DNA of 64,000 nt, from assembly GCA_024529925.1 (NCBI GenBank), contig JAFEUB010001023.1:218501-282500 (forward strand). The letters are read 5' to 3'. The stretch comes from Ophthalmolycus amberensis (taxonomy: Eukaryota; Chordata; Actinopteri; Perciformes; Zoarcidae). The notes under the pieces are model-generated. The model had not been told where the DNA came from. It saw only the letters and a program-made list of their open reading frames with translations, and ran no database searches. Positions 1 through 23,600 of this stretch are shown piece by piece (within the stretch, counting starts at the first letter, position 1; every line of letters starts with the position of its first letter). The position numbers were made by a program, and so were the translations under genes.

Positions 1-2289
1 CAAACACAGGAACGAAACTGCTCACTCTGTTGCTGTGTGCAAAGTAAACAGAAACACATTACCAGCTGTGGAAGCACCGATATTCATCATCGATTAACCT
101 GACGAGGTCGTGAAATTAGTACCTGCCAAATACAGGGTATATGTTGTCTGAGACAGGTAGACGAATTCCAGGTCACCTGCCATCAGGGATTAAGATTACT
201 TATTATGATATTCCATATTTCTATTGCCTGCTACCACTAACTCATTGTTTATAATTAAAGTGCTCTACAGATTTTAGAAGTGGCAGACAATAACATTGAG
301 CGGCTTTCAGTGACCGACCACAGTGGCAGCTGAGGTGGGAAAGTCATCACAGCATGTTTGCGTAACAAATTAAACGATTTTCAAAATAGATACCTGTTTT
401 TGTTACCTAATTTCTGTTGATTGACTCATAGTTAACCACACAATCTCTGTCAGAACAGAAGATGAATAATAAATATGTTTCCATTAAATACTTATAGTTT
501 AACACATTCACATCTTGGCTCGCAGATAAATACAGGAATCTGTATAAGGGAAAGTCTTATGGGGGTGATTGAACTGTACACAGCTGAATATCAACAGAAT
601 TGGTGAGAGCGTGGTCAGAATCAAAAGTATGATGAGACAGAAACTAAAGAAATGTTGAGCAAGAAGTTCTTTTTCACAATATTTATGAACTCCTTATCTG
701 CTGGACACAGCGGTGTCCTGAAACCCAGACCGGGTGGTTGAAAGTTAAGTCTCAGAAGTGGGTTATTGTTGTGAATATTTCTGTTATTCATACGGTGTTC
801 TTGCCTCTGTTACTGAGCACCTAGAGGGCTGTGTTGATGTTGGCTGCTGCAGTCATTCCTGAGAGGATTTGCTTTCCTCTGGGGCAATAAGCCGGGCCCA
901 TCCCTATCCTCCCCGTTACAGGGAAGAATCAAAAAGCAGGGCTCCGATATGACCCACCAGGGCTTCTTTAATCCGTTACCAGTCAGCCCAGCTTCATCCT
1001 CACTCTCTGGACCCTTTTCCACACCGTTTTAGGGTTTCCCATCGACTTTTCTTGTTTCTGCAGACAGAAATGTATGGCTTGATGCTCTAATGGGTACAAG
1101 GAACTAACCCCCACAATAACCAAAAACAAAGCACAGAACAAAGAGAACGTTCATCCACACTGAAAGTGTTTTCTCCCCTGATAAGAGGCGGAGTCAATAT
1201 TTGCTGTGCAGATATTTTTCTCTGCAGATCTGGTTGTTTGGCTGGTAGCTGCTCCTCCTCTGCACTCGCCAAAGACTCAGACCTACCTGCATGTAGAAAA
1301 ACAACACATATCCACTCTTCCTCTCACCCCCACTTATTTTTCAAGCTATCTTTCTGTAAAACCTGACACGCGGCAGAAAGACGAGACTTTTAATGTTTCC
1401 AGTACTTGCTCATCTGCCACAGCGATCGCTCAACCAGCAAGGAATGCACACAGAGAGGATGGAACAATAACAATGAAAAGACACCAACATTTTGAATGCT
1501 TGATAATACATTTGGTACACAGTTCCTCAAATGGGGTAACGTGTCTGACTCTCAATGCTAATAAGACCGTTCACAGCCTCAGCCTCTAGCTGCCACCTCG
1601 TATGTCGATACTGAAGCTGTTTGGAGTTCATGGAAGACGCCTGAACAGCAGCTGTGTTTGTCTCTCTCTCTCTAAGGGATCCTCGGGTTGACAAATGACA
1701 ACATCCGTCCCATCTGTCAACAGTCATCAGCAGTTCCTGATTGTCTCTGCCTTCACGACTTGACTTTCTGACTGTGATCCACCATACACCTGCAGATTTT
1801 AAATCAGGATCCATTTTCACTTCTCTTCCATGATAGCGAGCTAGACAGCTTTTTCAAGTCACTCGTCGGTTATCCCAACAATGGAAATTCAACACAATCA
1901 ACAGTGTTTATTTAATCGCAATCTGCAACCAGCCCCTTTTTTTGTTTCCAATGAGCTATAATCTTCTCTTACAAATACTTAACTTGTCAAACTGTAACAG
2001 CGCTGATCTACTTTGCCATCTAACCTGGAGACCTGGAGCTCCTGGTGGTTTTCTAAGCAGACACCCAGTTCCTTCCTGACACAGTCATCCTTACTGAATA
2101 ACGTGCAGAGCATGATGCAGAGATGGGGGGGGGTCTGATGTTGATAGGAGTGCTCACTGCTGGGGTATGGTGAGTATACGTGAGAGAGAAAAGTGAACCC
2201 TCCATACAGCTCTGGCATCCCAAGAATGTGTGGTGTGCCCAGCACTAATCGCACAACCCTGCTGACTATCCATCTGCACGCAAAACCTC
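1..2289. other. No recognisable gene
   Basis: Unremarkable vertebrate-like non-coding sequence. Short open frames exist on both strands, but none shows a known domain, codon bias or paired splice sites. It could be intron or flank of a gene lying to the left. Confidence 0.5.
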
Positions 2290-2780
2290 TTTCCCACTCA
2301 CTCATGCACACACGTATGAATAGCACACACACACACACACGTATGAATAGCACACACACACACACGAATAGCACACACACACACGTACGAATAACACACA
2401 CGTATGAACAGCACACACGCACACACGTATGAATAACACACACGCACACACGTATGAATAACACACAAGCACACATGTATTAATAACACACGCACACATG
2501 TATTAATAACACACACGCACACATGTATTAATAACACACGCACACATGTATTAATAACACACGCACACATGTATTAATAACACACGCACACATGTATTAA
2601 TAACACACGCACACATGTATTAATAACACACGCACACATGTATTAATAACACACGCACACATGTATGAACAACACACGCACACATGTATGAACAACACAC
2701 GCACACGTATGAACAACACACACACATTTATGAATAACACACACACATTTATGAATAACACACACATACATGTATGCCAG
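2290..2780. repeat. CA-rich minisatellite
   Basis: Tandem array of roughly 23-25 bp units. The left part uses units like CACACACACGTATGAATAG, the middle uses ACACATGTATTAATAACACA, and the right part uses CACATGTATGAACAA. Units change gradually from left to right, which is typical of a minisatellite grown by slippage and unequal exchange. Several open frames on both strands here are low-complexity artefacts. Confidence 0.9.
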
Positions 2781-2959
2781 CTGAGGGAAAGGAGAGGAGA
2801 AGTGACTTGTGCAATAAAGAGTGGGGTCAACGAGGGGAGAGAGCAACTTAATCAAATCTCAGACAATATCCTCTTTCCTCCTCCGGTCTGGCCAGAAACA
2901 CACACTTGCTTCTCCGCTGAAAATGAAGGCTTACCACATTTGTGACCAGTTAAAGTTGC

Positions 2960-3130
2960 ATGAGCATTGTTATACCATTGATCAGTGGTTTACTTCGTAA
3001 AAGTGCTAATACCACACTGTGGAAATACTCCATTACAAGTAAATGCCCTGCATTCAAAACAGTAATTAAGTAAATGTGATGAGAGTACTATCAGCAAACG
3101 GTACCAAAAGTTATAAGAAAAGTTGTAGTA
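2960..3130. repeat. Dispersed hAT-like repeat fragment
   Basis: Contains the AAGTA/TACTT-rich text shared with copies at about 17.7, 26.7 and 60.0 kb, including GGAAATACTCCATTACAAG and a CCCTGCATTCAAAAC string (GGCATTCAAAACC at 60.09 kb). This is a fragment of a widespread fish non-autonomous hAT family; no complete termini are seen. Confidence 0.5.
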
Positions 3131-3699
3131 GTTTATAGCGTCTCTGTCCTGTGAGAACCACGTATCTCTAAAAAAGTCGACTTTTCATGAGTTTAGAAAG
3201 ACAGCTTTGTGACGATGCATTTTACCAGCTGATCCTAGAAGATTGTTAAACAGTTTACGGGTTTCACTGGACAGGAAACTTGAAAACTAAAAAGTAACTT
3301 CAGCTGCGGTGCTTCGTGATAGCTGGCGGACTGATAAGAAAGGCCAGTGTTAGCAGAAACAGCTTTTCTTCTGGATTTTCCATTAAGCCGTCCAGCGAGA
3401 TTAGAGTGTTAGCATAGAAAAACAGCCTTACCTTAAATTAGCTTGTTATGTGCCCACAGCCAAGTCTTTTAATTGTTTCACAACTTTCACAAGTGACTCA
3501 TCGTCTTGTAACGTGGCTACACCGTGACCACTACTAGCGTTACACCACTCACAGTGAAGTCTTCTTCAAACAACACACAGAGAGACCCGGAGGAGTTACT
3601 CTGGTCTCCTCTAAACCCAGACCTGAGAGCAGCTAGCGGTAGTTAGCCACTGTTAGCACGGGGAGCAGATACGCGCCACAAGCTCGCGCACCGTAAACT
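3131..3699. other. Intergenic or intronic sequence, nothing recognised
   Basis: No exon, repeat terminus or RNA gene recognised. The right part, from about 3600, becomes richer in CG and runs into the promoter-like patch. Confidence 0.4.
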
Positions 3700-3960
3700 A
3701 TGATAATTAAAACAAAATGTGCTGACTCACCCTGAAACTCACAGGAAAACGTTTGTTCTGCCGCCAACCCGGTGCGGAAATAAACTTCCCTCTGTTTCAA
3801 AAAAGCAGACGCGGGCTAACTTTGGGCAAACTGAAGTATCACTTTTCCCGACGCCATGTTGGTTAAACAGAGGGGGAAATACTACATCCGGGAAATTGCG
3901 GCAAAGCACCATGGCAACCGAGTCAGCGACGGGTCGCTAAGGAGACGAGTTTTAGTGGAG
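3700..3960 (-). promoter_or_regulatory. CpG-rich promoter-like patch with possible untranslated first exon
   Basis: The patch has many CG dinucleotides in an AT-rich neighbourhood, plus motifs common in housekeeping promoters: CGCCATGTTGG at 3852 and CACCATGGCAAC at 3908. On the minus strand the text ending TTTCAGG is followed by a strong donor GTGAGTCAGC at 3730, which would close a first exon at 3731. A gene reading leftwards out of the window is the simplest explanation, but no coding exon of it was found. This is inference only. Confidence 0.3.
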
Positions 3961-3993
3961 CAGGGATGACGTTTTCTTGTAGGTTCCTAAAAA

Positions 3994-5579
3994 CAGTGGT
4001 GTATAAAGTACTCAAAAGCCATACTTGAGTAAAAGTAAAGATACCTTACTGGAAGACTACTCCAGTAAAAGTAAAAAGTCACCTATTAGAATACTACTTG
4101 AGTAAAAGTCTTAAAGTATCTGATATTTATTGTACTTAAGTACAAAAGTACTTAAGTATCAAAAGTAATTTTCTGATATTAAATGTACATCATAACCTGA
4201 ACATTAAATGAAAATCATAACCTGTTCATTGAAAGTAAAAGTACAAGTAAATGCTGTTAATAAAAAAGCAAAGGGTCAGAATTTTGAGAATTATGAAGTT
4301 TATTCTTTTAAGTGCTGTGGCACCATGACCAAGGACATGGAGCTGTATTGTACATAAGTATACTTTTGCATCTACTATGAACTTATCATCATAATTCTCT
4401 GAAAAGCAATATGACACTATGAAGGAGTTGTAACAGTGCGTTTATAAGTATGCTCATTCCGACTAGAGGATGTAGAGGGAAAATGCATAATATTATGTTC
4501 AGCAAAAAATATCCACTTGATGCATCAGGTCAGTGTTTAGAGAAAGGACACCTGCCTTGTAAACTCCTATGGGCCTGATTTGAACAAAATAGACAAAGGT
4601 TTTGCTCAAGCTGAATCTGCAATTGGGCGACTGCTACCATCATAACTCCATCTGATCATCCACAACATGACTCAAATATCAAAACATGATCAATACTAAA
4701 GCAGCACCGAAAGTAGCAACCCAGTCATTACTTGAAACTGAAAAATGTGCTGTTCATCTTCAAAAGAAGTTGGTTTTCAAAATTGCGAGAATTCAGTCTC
4801 GCTCTTCTTGGGCTGAAGACTAGTCCTGCGATGCTAAATAGCCTTTCACAAGCCGCTGAGGCAGGTAGAGGTGTGTTCAGCGTCACAGACAGCTTGCGCA
4901 CAGCTGCGAAGAATTTCCCTAATGCTAACGCTAATGCTAACGCTGCGCTCTCTCGGCTCCCGTCAATCCTATGGTGTGGTGGCTAGCTATAGCTAACGTT
5001 AGCCAACTAGTGCTGCACAACTGTCAACACTTCCTCAGCTCACTAACTCGTTAGCGATCCACGGGTGTTGGTCTTCGTTACCACCGTCGTTTGTTGCGGG
5101 AGTAGCAGGTGCTTCCATTTCTGCTTCCATCATAAAATCAGTCATCGTAGAGTGGAATTCTACTCATGTAGTCGCTCGCTAGCTATAGCATGTAGCATCC
5201 TGGGCATCACTGGGAATCAAAACACCGTGGCTTTGAGAGCACTTGTTTGCAATTGCGCATTAACGTGATTAACCAATAATTTAACTTGCAAGCTAGGACC
5301 ACTGATTCACCAAACCTGCTTGCTTGCAGTCTGTGTTCCACCAGTCCCCGACGCTGGTCTCATGATTCATTTTGTTTCTAAAGATAGATTTGATTTTGAG
5401 AGTAACGAAGGTTTCAGGAGAAATGTATCGGAGTAAAAGTATCAGTTTTCTTTGCAAAATGTAGTGAAGTAAAAGTAAAAGTCAACAGAAATTTAAATAG
5501 TAAAGTAAAGTACAGATACCCAAAAAAACTACTTAAGTACAGTAACGAAGTATTTCTACTTCGTTACTATACACCACTG
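3994..5579. mobile_element. Tol2-like non-autonomous hAT element
   Basis: Both ends begin with the same inverted 12-mer CAGTGGTGTATA (left at 3994, right as TATACACCACTG ending at 5579). Each is followed by the AAGTACTTGAGTAAAAGTA-type subterminal repeats known from Tol2-related hAT elements of fish. No transposase frame is present. The flanking 8-mers, CCTAAAAA and ACTGTATA, do not match, so the target duplication has decayed or the ends recombined. A short (AT)n run follows at 5581. Confidence 0.8.
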
Positions 5580-5602
5580 ACTGTATATATATATATATAT
5601 AT

Positions 5603-7250
5603 AGTACATTATAACATCACGTTTGTTAAAATGATCGGTTAAGTTACGTGACGTTCGTAGCTGACAAGCTAGCTAACGTAACCGGGAGCTTAAACATCAC
5701 ATGTTTGTTAATAGTAGTAGTAGCTGACAAGCTAGCTATTTTTAATTATAATTGCTCCGACATGGTTTGCTGTCGTAGACCGAGGTAACGAACTCCAGCG
5801 GACCTTGATGAGTGACACGAACTGTTGGGATGCGTCCTTACATCTAAATAAATGATTTACAAATCATTCTGCACCTCTTTTCAGCTGAATACAGAGACAA
5901 TGTTCAGACTGATACTCTTCTTTGTTTCACACAGCATCCCAACTTTTTGGGAACTGAGGTTGTAGGAAGTCATCGTTAAAGGAGCGGTTCATTTACAGTC
6001 TGAAGAGTGATCAGCAGTAGTTTGATGACCCGTTGTCCCCCGACTGGGTACCATCCGAATTCTCACACTCTCTCACACACACGCGCCACTGCGAAGAGGG
6101 GGGAGGAGATGAAGGCGCGAGATGCAGAGGAGGTCCTCCCGGTACTGTCATCAGTGGCTCATGCTGAGGAGGAACAACAACCGTGTGACAACAGATCATG
6201 TCAGGAAAAGATTGCGAGATTACAAAAGGGACTGTAATGACCTCAGGGAGGAAAACCAAAGACTGAAAGACATCAATCAGGAACCTTTGATGAACTGGCT
6301 CTTTAATAAAGCAATCATAAGAAACAAAAAGTCAACATCCTTTACATGTGTTAGAAGATGTTTAAATTGATTGTGGTTGCAGTCAAATATCACTGTGAGG
6401 TCACACATCTGAGTATTACAAACCAAATATTCATATTCATCTGACATTTTCTTTTAGGAAGTGCACATATCTGTTCCATAACGGTGTATTATGAAGTGTG
6501 AAGTTATAGTTTTAAAATTATTAGTGGTATTTAGACAGCTCGAGAGGAAATCAGGTAACTTTGTAATCACTTTTCAAAAGAAATTCAATACCACCCATCT
6601 GTTAAATATTGTTTGACAGAATATGGGCCGCATACTGCCGGAGGGTTTCAACACATTGTTTCAGCCAGTTCAGTGTTCAAGTTCCATTCATGCATCCAAA
6701 TCTATTTCCGTAAGTCCACATTCAGTCTTTGGCAGTGATTGCTTATTTGATATAGTGAGGTTTGATTCCTCCATAAAACATTAAAGTTGAGGTTTATAGA
6801 CTTAAAGGTTCTAGTGAAGCTGCAGGGTGAACGCCGGTAGAGATGCTCTCCATTATGGTGAGATACGTTCTACCCAGAATGGACAGTCAGTATAAACGGT
6901 AATTTACGATCAGATTAAGAAGCTCACGGTCCTTCATGTCTTCCGTTATGAAAATACAATAGAATTTAAAAAGGCATATCATAACATTGTGCACGTTCAA
7001 GAATAGACGGCAGTTCTAATAGACCAGATTCTTGTCATCAGCCGGCAGTTTTTGGATGCCAACATCAGTCTGTTATTCCTAAAGTTAGCCAGCACTGATC
7101 CTACCGGGTCAGATCATCATCTGCTTCCCTTCATCTTTCTGGAGCCGTTTCACCAACAGACACAATTTGATCTTTTCAGGCTGCGAGCAGCTCTGTCATG
7201 CATCACTTTGTAGATTAGTGTTAATAGACTCCAGGCCGTTTAAGTGTGTG

Positions 7251-7255
<5 letters not shown>
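5603..7255. other. Non-coding region between transposon and hnrnpl 3' end
   Basis: No intact gene seen. It contains one degenerate transposon-like coding fragment near 6.03-6.37 kb, described separately. Confidence 0.4.
6025..6370 (+). pseudogene. Degenerate transposon-like coding fragment
   Basis: Near 6025 one plus-strand frame reads DDPLSPDWVPSEF, a string resembling N-terminal segments of transposon-encoded proteins in fish. Farther on, other frames give coiled-coil-like text (CQEKIARLQ and LREENQRLKDINQ). The pieces are in different frames, so this is at best a broken relic. The family assignment is tentative. Confidence 0.25.

Positions 7256-7310
<55 letters not shown>
7256..7310. repeat. 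(TA)n microsatellite
   Basis: About 27 perfect TA units. The open frame through it (poly Tyr-Ile) is an artefact. Confidence 0.95.
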
Positions 7311-7312
<2 letters not shown>

Positions 7313-7475
7313 TTTGAGACTTACTTTCAGGTCTGATCAATACCACGTTCTTCTCCTGATGAACTAAACTGTAGTTTGCTTTACAGTCGGTGCTGGGAAG
7401 CCGTCTGAAAACTCAAACTATACCAGAAACATGGACTTTCAGGAGGACGGCAGAATAAACACAATATTAAGTTGA

Positions 7476-7481
7476 TTTATT
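7476..7481 (-). terminator. hnrnpl: Candidate hnrnpl polyadenylation signal
   Basis: Minus-strand AATAAA lies about 530 bases past the hnrnpl stop codon, in AT-rich sequence. It gives a plausible 3' UTR of roughly 0.55 kb. Other AT-rich hexamers nearby could serve as well. Confidence 0.45.
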
Positions 7482-8013
7482 TTACTTTTATTTTCTTAGA
7501 ACAAAACAATTCTCCATCTGAATATCTGACACGGAAACGCAAAACTGAATAGGCATCAATTAAAATAACAAAGAAAAAAAGTGAGCTATAATAATAAAAG
7601 TTCCGAAAGACAAGTCTTTTACAAAACCATGTTGTCCACTGCCACTGAACCACCCAAGCATAAAACAAATCGCTCAAATACGCTTTCTCACATCTCAGGT
7701 TACTGTCGAAGCATAATACAAAAAGTAAAAAGGACAACTTAAGATTGAAGACAGGTACTGATACTCTAGCAACCACATCTGGGGCATAAATATCAATACT
7801 TTGTGACGCCTGTGAGCATTCGTTAGATCTGCTTACTGTACCAAATAGGAGCTTACACCTTAGGGATCAACTGCATTGTGAAAACCTTTTGTTTCACAGT
7901 ATTTTGAGCCGTTTTTGATAATGGGATTTGTCTGGGCGTGTTACAAGCAGTCATGGTCTAAGTACATGTGGACATGGGAATGGTGGACCAATGTCTCTCA
8001 CAGGCTACGGGGC

Positions 8014-18882
<10,869 letters not shown>

Positions 18883-19040
18883 GTTGTCCCGGTTAAAAAG
18901 GATGGTGGTAGTGACGCTAAACTGAAATGGACGGAAAAGTCGAGAAAAACGAGGCTGTTGTATCCACGCCCAGTACAGCGGCAACGCGGGCTGTGATTGG
19001 CTCAGGCAGCCGTCGATCTATCTGTTGGCTTGAGTACCAG
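18883..19040 (-). promoter_or_regulatory. hnrnpl: Likely hnrnpl promoter and 5' UTR
   Basis: CG-rich stretch directly upstream of the hnrnpl start codon, without TATA box, in the style of a housekeeping CpG-island promoter. The transcription start cannot be placed exactly. An upstream in-frame ATG at 18984 exists, but the residues it would add show no hnRNP L likeness. Confidence 0.5.
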
Positions 19041-19801
19041 GCAATAAGGGCGCGGTACGCGTTCACGAGCTTTAAATTTAGAACCATAGAAGACAGAAAC
19101 GTTCAGAATCTGATTTATTATAAATAAAACATCTATAGATATAGCACCAACGACCAACTATTAAATAAGAAAAGAAAGCAATAATGTAGGTTTTAAACAA
19201 TACAAATAGTGCAAATAAATAGACATGAATGGATTACCGTATGTACATAGTGTGTAGGATTTATGTTTACAATTTTATCCCACATTGTCTTGTGATAAGT
19301 TGTGTTAAGAGTTCAAATTGATTGAATATTGACAGATTGTTTTTTCAAATTAAAGAGTCAATGTTATTTCTGTCTGACATAGTTCAATGTTTTACTCTTG
19401 TCCAGCTTCGGTTTCCTCATTTTAGCTGGATGTCTATTTCTGTGTATGTGCAGAGAACAAGAAAACATACCATATCCCAATAAAAGTGATTCTTAAACTT
19501 TCAGTGTTGGTAATTTTTTTAAGTCAGTTACAGAGCTGTTTTGCAGTAAACGGTCACCAAAAGACATGTATTTTAAGTTTGTGACGCTGTTTTAAGCCTG
19601 CAGTTTCAAAATGTGCACTCTTTAGAAATGCAATGAACTAGTACACCACTGTAAAAATATCTCACGAAAAACTGCTGATACCGTGACATCTTTCACAGAA
19701 CATATCAAAAGAAATGAGAATAAATACACTATTTGTTTTTAATTACGCAAAACAAACTTAGTAGTTAAAGAAATTAAGACGACTGAGGTATGTTGAGGAG
19801 G

Positions 19802-19807
19802 TTTATT
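19802..19807 (-). terminator. srsf7: Candidate srsf7 polyadenylation signal
   Basis: Minus-strand AATAAA about 830 bases past the srsf7 stop, followed by GT-rich sequence toward lower coordinates. It gives a 3' UTR of about 0.85 kb and leaves roughly 0.9 kb before the hnrnpl start codon. Confidence 0.5.
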
Positions 19808-20634
19808 CAAAAATAAAACTGCCACTGCCTTACCATATCAGCCAGGAACATAACATAACTGTTAAAGCAGCCCGTACAGAAATCAAACTTCAGCACTGTA
19901 TAATATCTTAAAATTAAAAAGACACTGGAACAAATCGGAGACCAACACATGGGGGGGAATCTATTCAGCACACGGTGAACAGGCTCATAAAAGGGACAGT
20001 GCAGCACAGAAACAACAAACAGTAGGAATGTGACATTTTATTTAAGGGCATGCGGGCCAGCAACTACCTCCTTATGCCGAGTAGAGACTTATAACAGCAT
20101 TTGAACTCAATCAAATTGGAGCGCGTAACCAAAAAAATGGAATCGTATTGTCGATTCTCAATGGGGGAAAAAATTGTTTGAGGTTTAGAAATTTTAGGGA
20201 TTAAAAAGTTTTTCGACGCGTCGTCACCCTCGAGAAGCGCATCGACTGCCCCCATCTTCCACTGAAAATGTGCTGTACAAGCCGCTCTAATCGCTGCTCA
20301 AAGTCAACGGCAACATTGGGCATTGCCCTAACACGGGTGTTTCTTCTTACACATGCTACACAACTTCAAAAGTAGAAAAATGAGACATGCAGCAGCAGAA
20401 ACACCGGAAACAATCTATCAAATGGAAACGGATTGTTGTCTGCTATACTGACTAAATCTTCAACAATCTGAGGCTGCACGAAGACGACAGTCCTGGGGAA
20501 AGAAAGGAAACTAAAAAAGACTGGGACTAGACGGACAGGTACAAAAAAATAAAAGCTGCTGTAGGGCTGTAAAAGCAGACAGGGTGCGGGGGGGGTTTGA
20601 GGGTCTGTCTGTTAAACTAACTAGTCTTCTTCAC

Positions 20635-23600
20635 TCAGTTGTCTGCTGGCGCAGGGCTTCGGTGTTGACTTGCTGAACGGGAGCGACTGAAACAGACAGG
20701 GAGAGGGGTTAGCTCGCTGCAGGGGAGGAATGAAGATCAGCACACACACACACACAAACACCACATTACTCAACATATTGACACAGTGTACACCTTCTAA
20801 GAGTCCCTGACTGGATGGGTGCTGAAAACCTCTTTTGGCCTCTCTTTAAAAATAAAAATGTCAAGAACCACAGATCTTTTTAAAGCTGTCTTTAGGCAAC
20901 TAGTCTTTGCATTTCAACGAAGAAATAAGTCTATGGTGAGAAAGCTAAATACATAATTGAACCCCCTAGACCAAAAGAACCCCAAAACACTACAATAACT
21001 AACAACTAGACTGTAAGCATAGTTACTGCTCTAAAGAGATTTACAATTTAACCCTTCGGTCTACAAACAAAAAGTTGAATAGAAACTGTTCTATACCAAA
21101 TGCATATTTGAAAGCCATCATTATCATTGTACCAAGTTTGAGAACTGAAATAAGTACAGTGGAAACCTCTTAGGTCCCTCCGGGTCAATTTGGATCACCA
21201 AGTGGGTGATTAATATTATTATATATATATTTTTTTTCTTAATTTCTCTTGCAGAATACCATCTAACTGACATCTGAATATGTATTACATAAACGGACAG
21301 ATTCATTTGACTGACTTTCACAATACAGTGTTCGGTGAGGCGTTAACGTGCACATTCGTTTTCCGTCTCCATCACTAGCAGCCACGACTGTTTACATTTG
21401 TGCGTTTGGCTACGCAACGTAGCCAGAGGAACACCAGCTGTGCGTTCCAATACCCATACTAACATACTACTTAGTATGCCAGAAAAATATTTAGTACGTC
21501 CCAATACACAGTATGTCAAATGACAGCGGACTTCTTGGTTACTATAAGTAAATGATCTAAGCAGCTACTGCACAGGAATGATTGGGTCCCGAGCCTTCTG
21601 ATCCAACATAAGCGGTTTCCACTGTACTGGTAGAGAAGCCTAAAACAGTAAGCCTAAAACAGTAATGATGCAGCAAACATGTATGGCACAAGAAGAATAA
21701 AAACATATGATAAAGAGATAACTCAATCATCCACTCTCACATGCACACACACACACACACAGCTCTGAGCATGCTTGTTAAAAAGGCTCAACTTTAGCTC
21801 GATAATCACCAGTTATAATCCCAGAACTACATCAACCCTGTGCATTCTCTCACTATGAACATGAGCTTTTCAGGGGTTTGATTTTTGGTTACCTTTGGAG
21901 ACAGTGGCAGAAACAACAAGTACAGAGAAGCGAAGGATGAAAGGACTGTAGGACGGATGACTACAACTCGGAGAGACACTGCGCTGCGAAGGCTCTTGAA
22001 GACTGATCTCTCTCGCCAGCTTTCTCTCACTTTCAGAAGCTAAGACAGAGGCCGAAGAACTCTGGTAGGTAGGGGGTTCTGGTAGGTAGGTAATGGATTT
22101 TAAACGGTAGTGGTCGAGCTCTGATCTGTGTGGGTCGGCCCTCTGGTACGTCTGAAGGCTGGCTGGCTGGCTGGCTGGGTGACTCTAGCAGATCTACGGT
22201 GTGTGTGCGAGGACGGATCTCGTCTGAGCGTGTGCGTCGGTCGAACAGACGGGGTCGCCCATTCACTGTGTGGGAGGGTTCGGTCGGTAGGTCGACCTCT
22301 TTCTCGCTGTCTAACACCGGATGCAGGCGAAGGCTGATCTCAGGTCAGCGCTTAGTCACCCTCCCGCAGGACGTACACACCGCCAGCTGGCAGACCCTGG
22401 GCCTGGTGTCAGCTGTGGTGTCAGTGCAGTGCTCAGCTCCCACCACACGCTTTAAAGAAAATATGAAAAATAAACAAAACTGTGCTGCAAAGATGCTTAA
22501 CTTAAAAAGATCACACCAATGGTGTCGTATCATTATTATTTTTGTCTGATGTCAGCTAATGTCTCTCTGGAGAGTTCACTTAAAATAGCCAAATTCAGCA
22601 GAGGGCATTTCAATTTAAGAAAAAGGTAAAAACATTTACAATAGTACCTCTGACCTAGGGCTGGGCGATATGGCCAAAATATTCTATGGCGATAAAGGTC
22701 TCGATAACGATATACATCACAAAATAGCATGTTTTCTGGTAATAAATAAGTAGACTATATGAAATAAACATTTGGTAAGCTTTCTTTGTATACTCGTATG
22801 TGAATTAAAAAGTCATTTTATTAAGAACTAAAAGTTTCAAGTGAAAATATGAAGAAGAAAACAGTTTCCAGCTACACACCGACTGTTTAAACTCATTCGC
22901 ACAAATACAGATTTTTCACATTAAGTAAATAGTTTGACCAGATTTTCAGAGAAATTTGAGTCAGTATGTGCTCGTTATTATCAATTTAGACAATATTATC
23001 GCGACATCTCAATTTCATAGCGGTAACAAATAAATGATCATATTGAATTATCGCCCAGCCCTACTTAGACAGTTTTTATTTAACACTCGTCAAACCAATA
23101 AATACAATTGTCCCTCTTGCTCTGACAGCCCTGAATTCACTTCCTGTAGACTGAAGCTACACCTATGGTGGGTGAGATCTAAAGGAAAGGGTACAGAGGA
23201 TATGGGTGCATCGCACTGGTTTTTAGCTGCTAACAGGCTCAACAGTTCATAAGCTGAGTGTCTCTCGCGTGCTCCGTTTTCAAGATCCAGTCAGACTGAG
23301 AAAAGAGCTGCACCGCGTTAACCAGCGCAGAGCCGTCAAGAGGTGGAAAAGGGAGCACACGATAGAGAGAGGGGTCTAATCTTTATTCTACTCATTACTT
23401 CCCTACACCGGACAGAGGTCACTGTCCTCTACCCCTCCCCACTGCTGTCCAGCAGCAGAGGCAGAAGACGCAGATCTCTCGGTGGTCTCGCCGCTCGTCC
23501 GTCTCGCCGTCGAGTGGCAGTTGTCTGGTGGCAGCATGGCGCTCTCCGGTGGAAGGAGGGTCTACTGAAACAGTCACTCCGTCTAGGATGGAGCACCTAC

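Noticed and set aside
1979..2945. Cys/Val- and His/Thr-rich frames on both strands
   Set aside because: They come from the CA-rich minisatellite and have no splice or domain support.
22128..22549. 139-codon plus-strand frame in srsf7 intron
   Set aside because: Compositionally biased, with no domain and no splice support.
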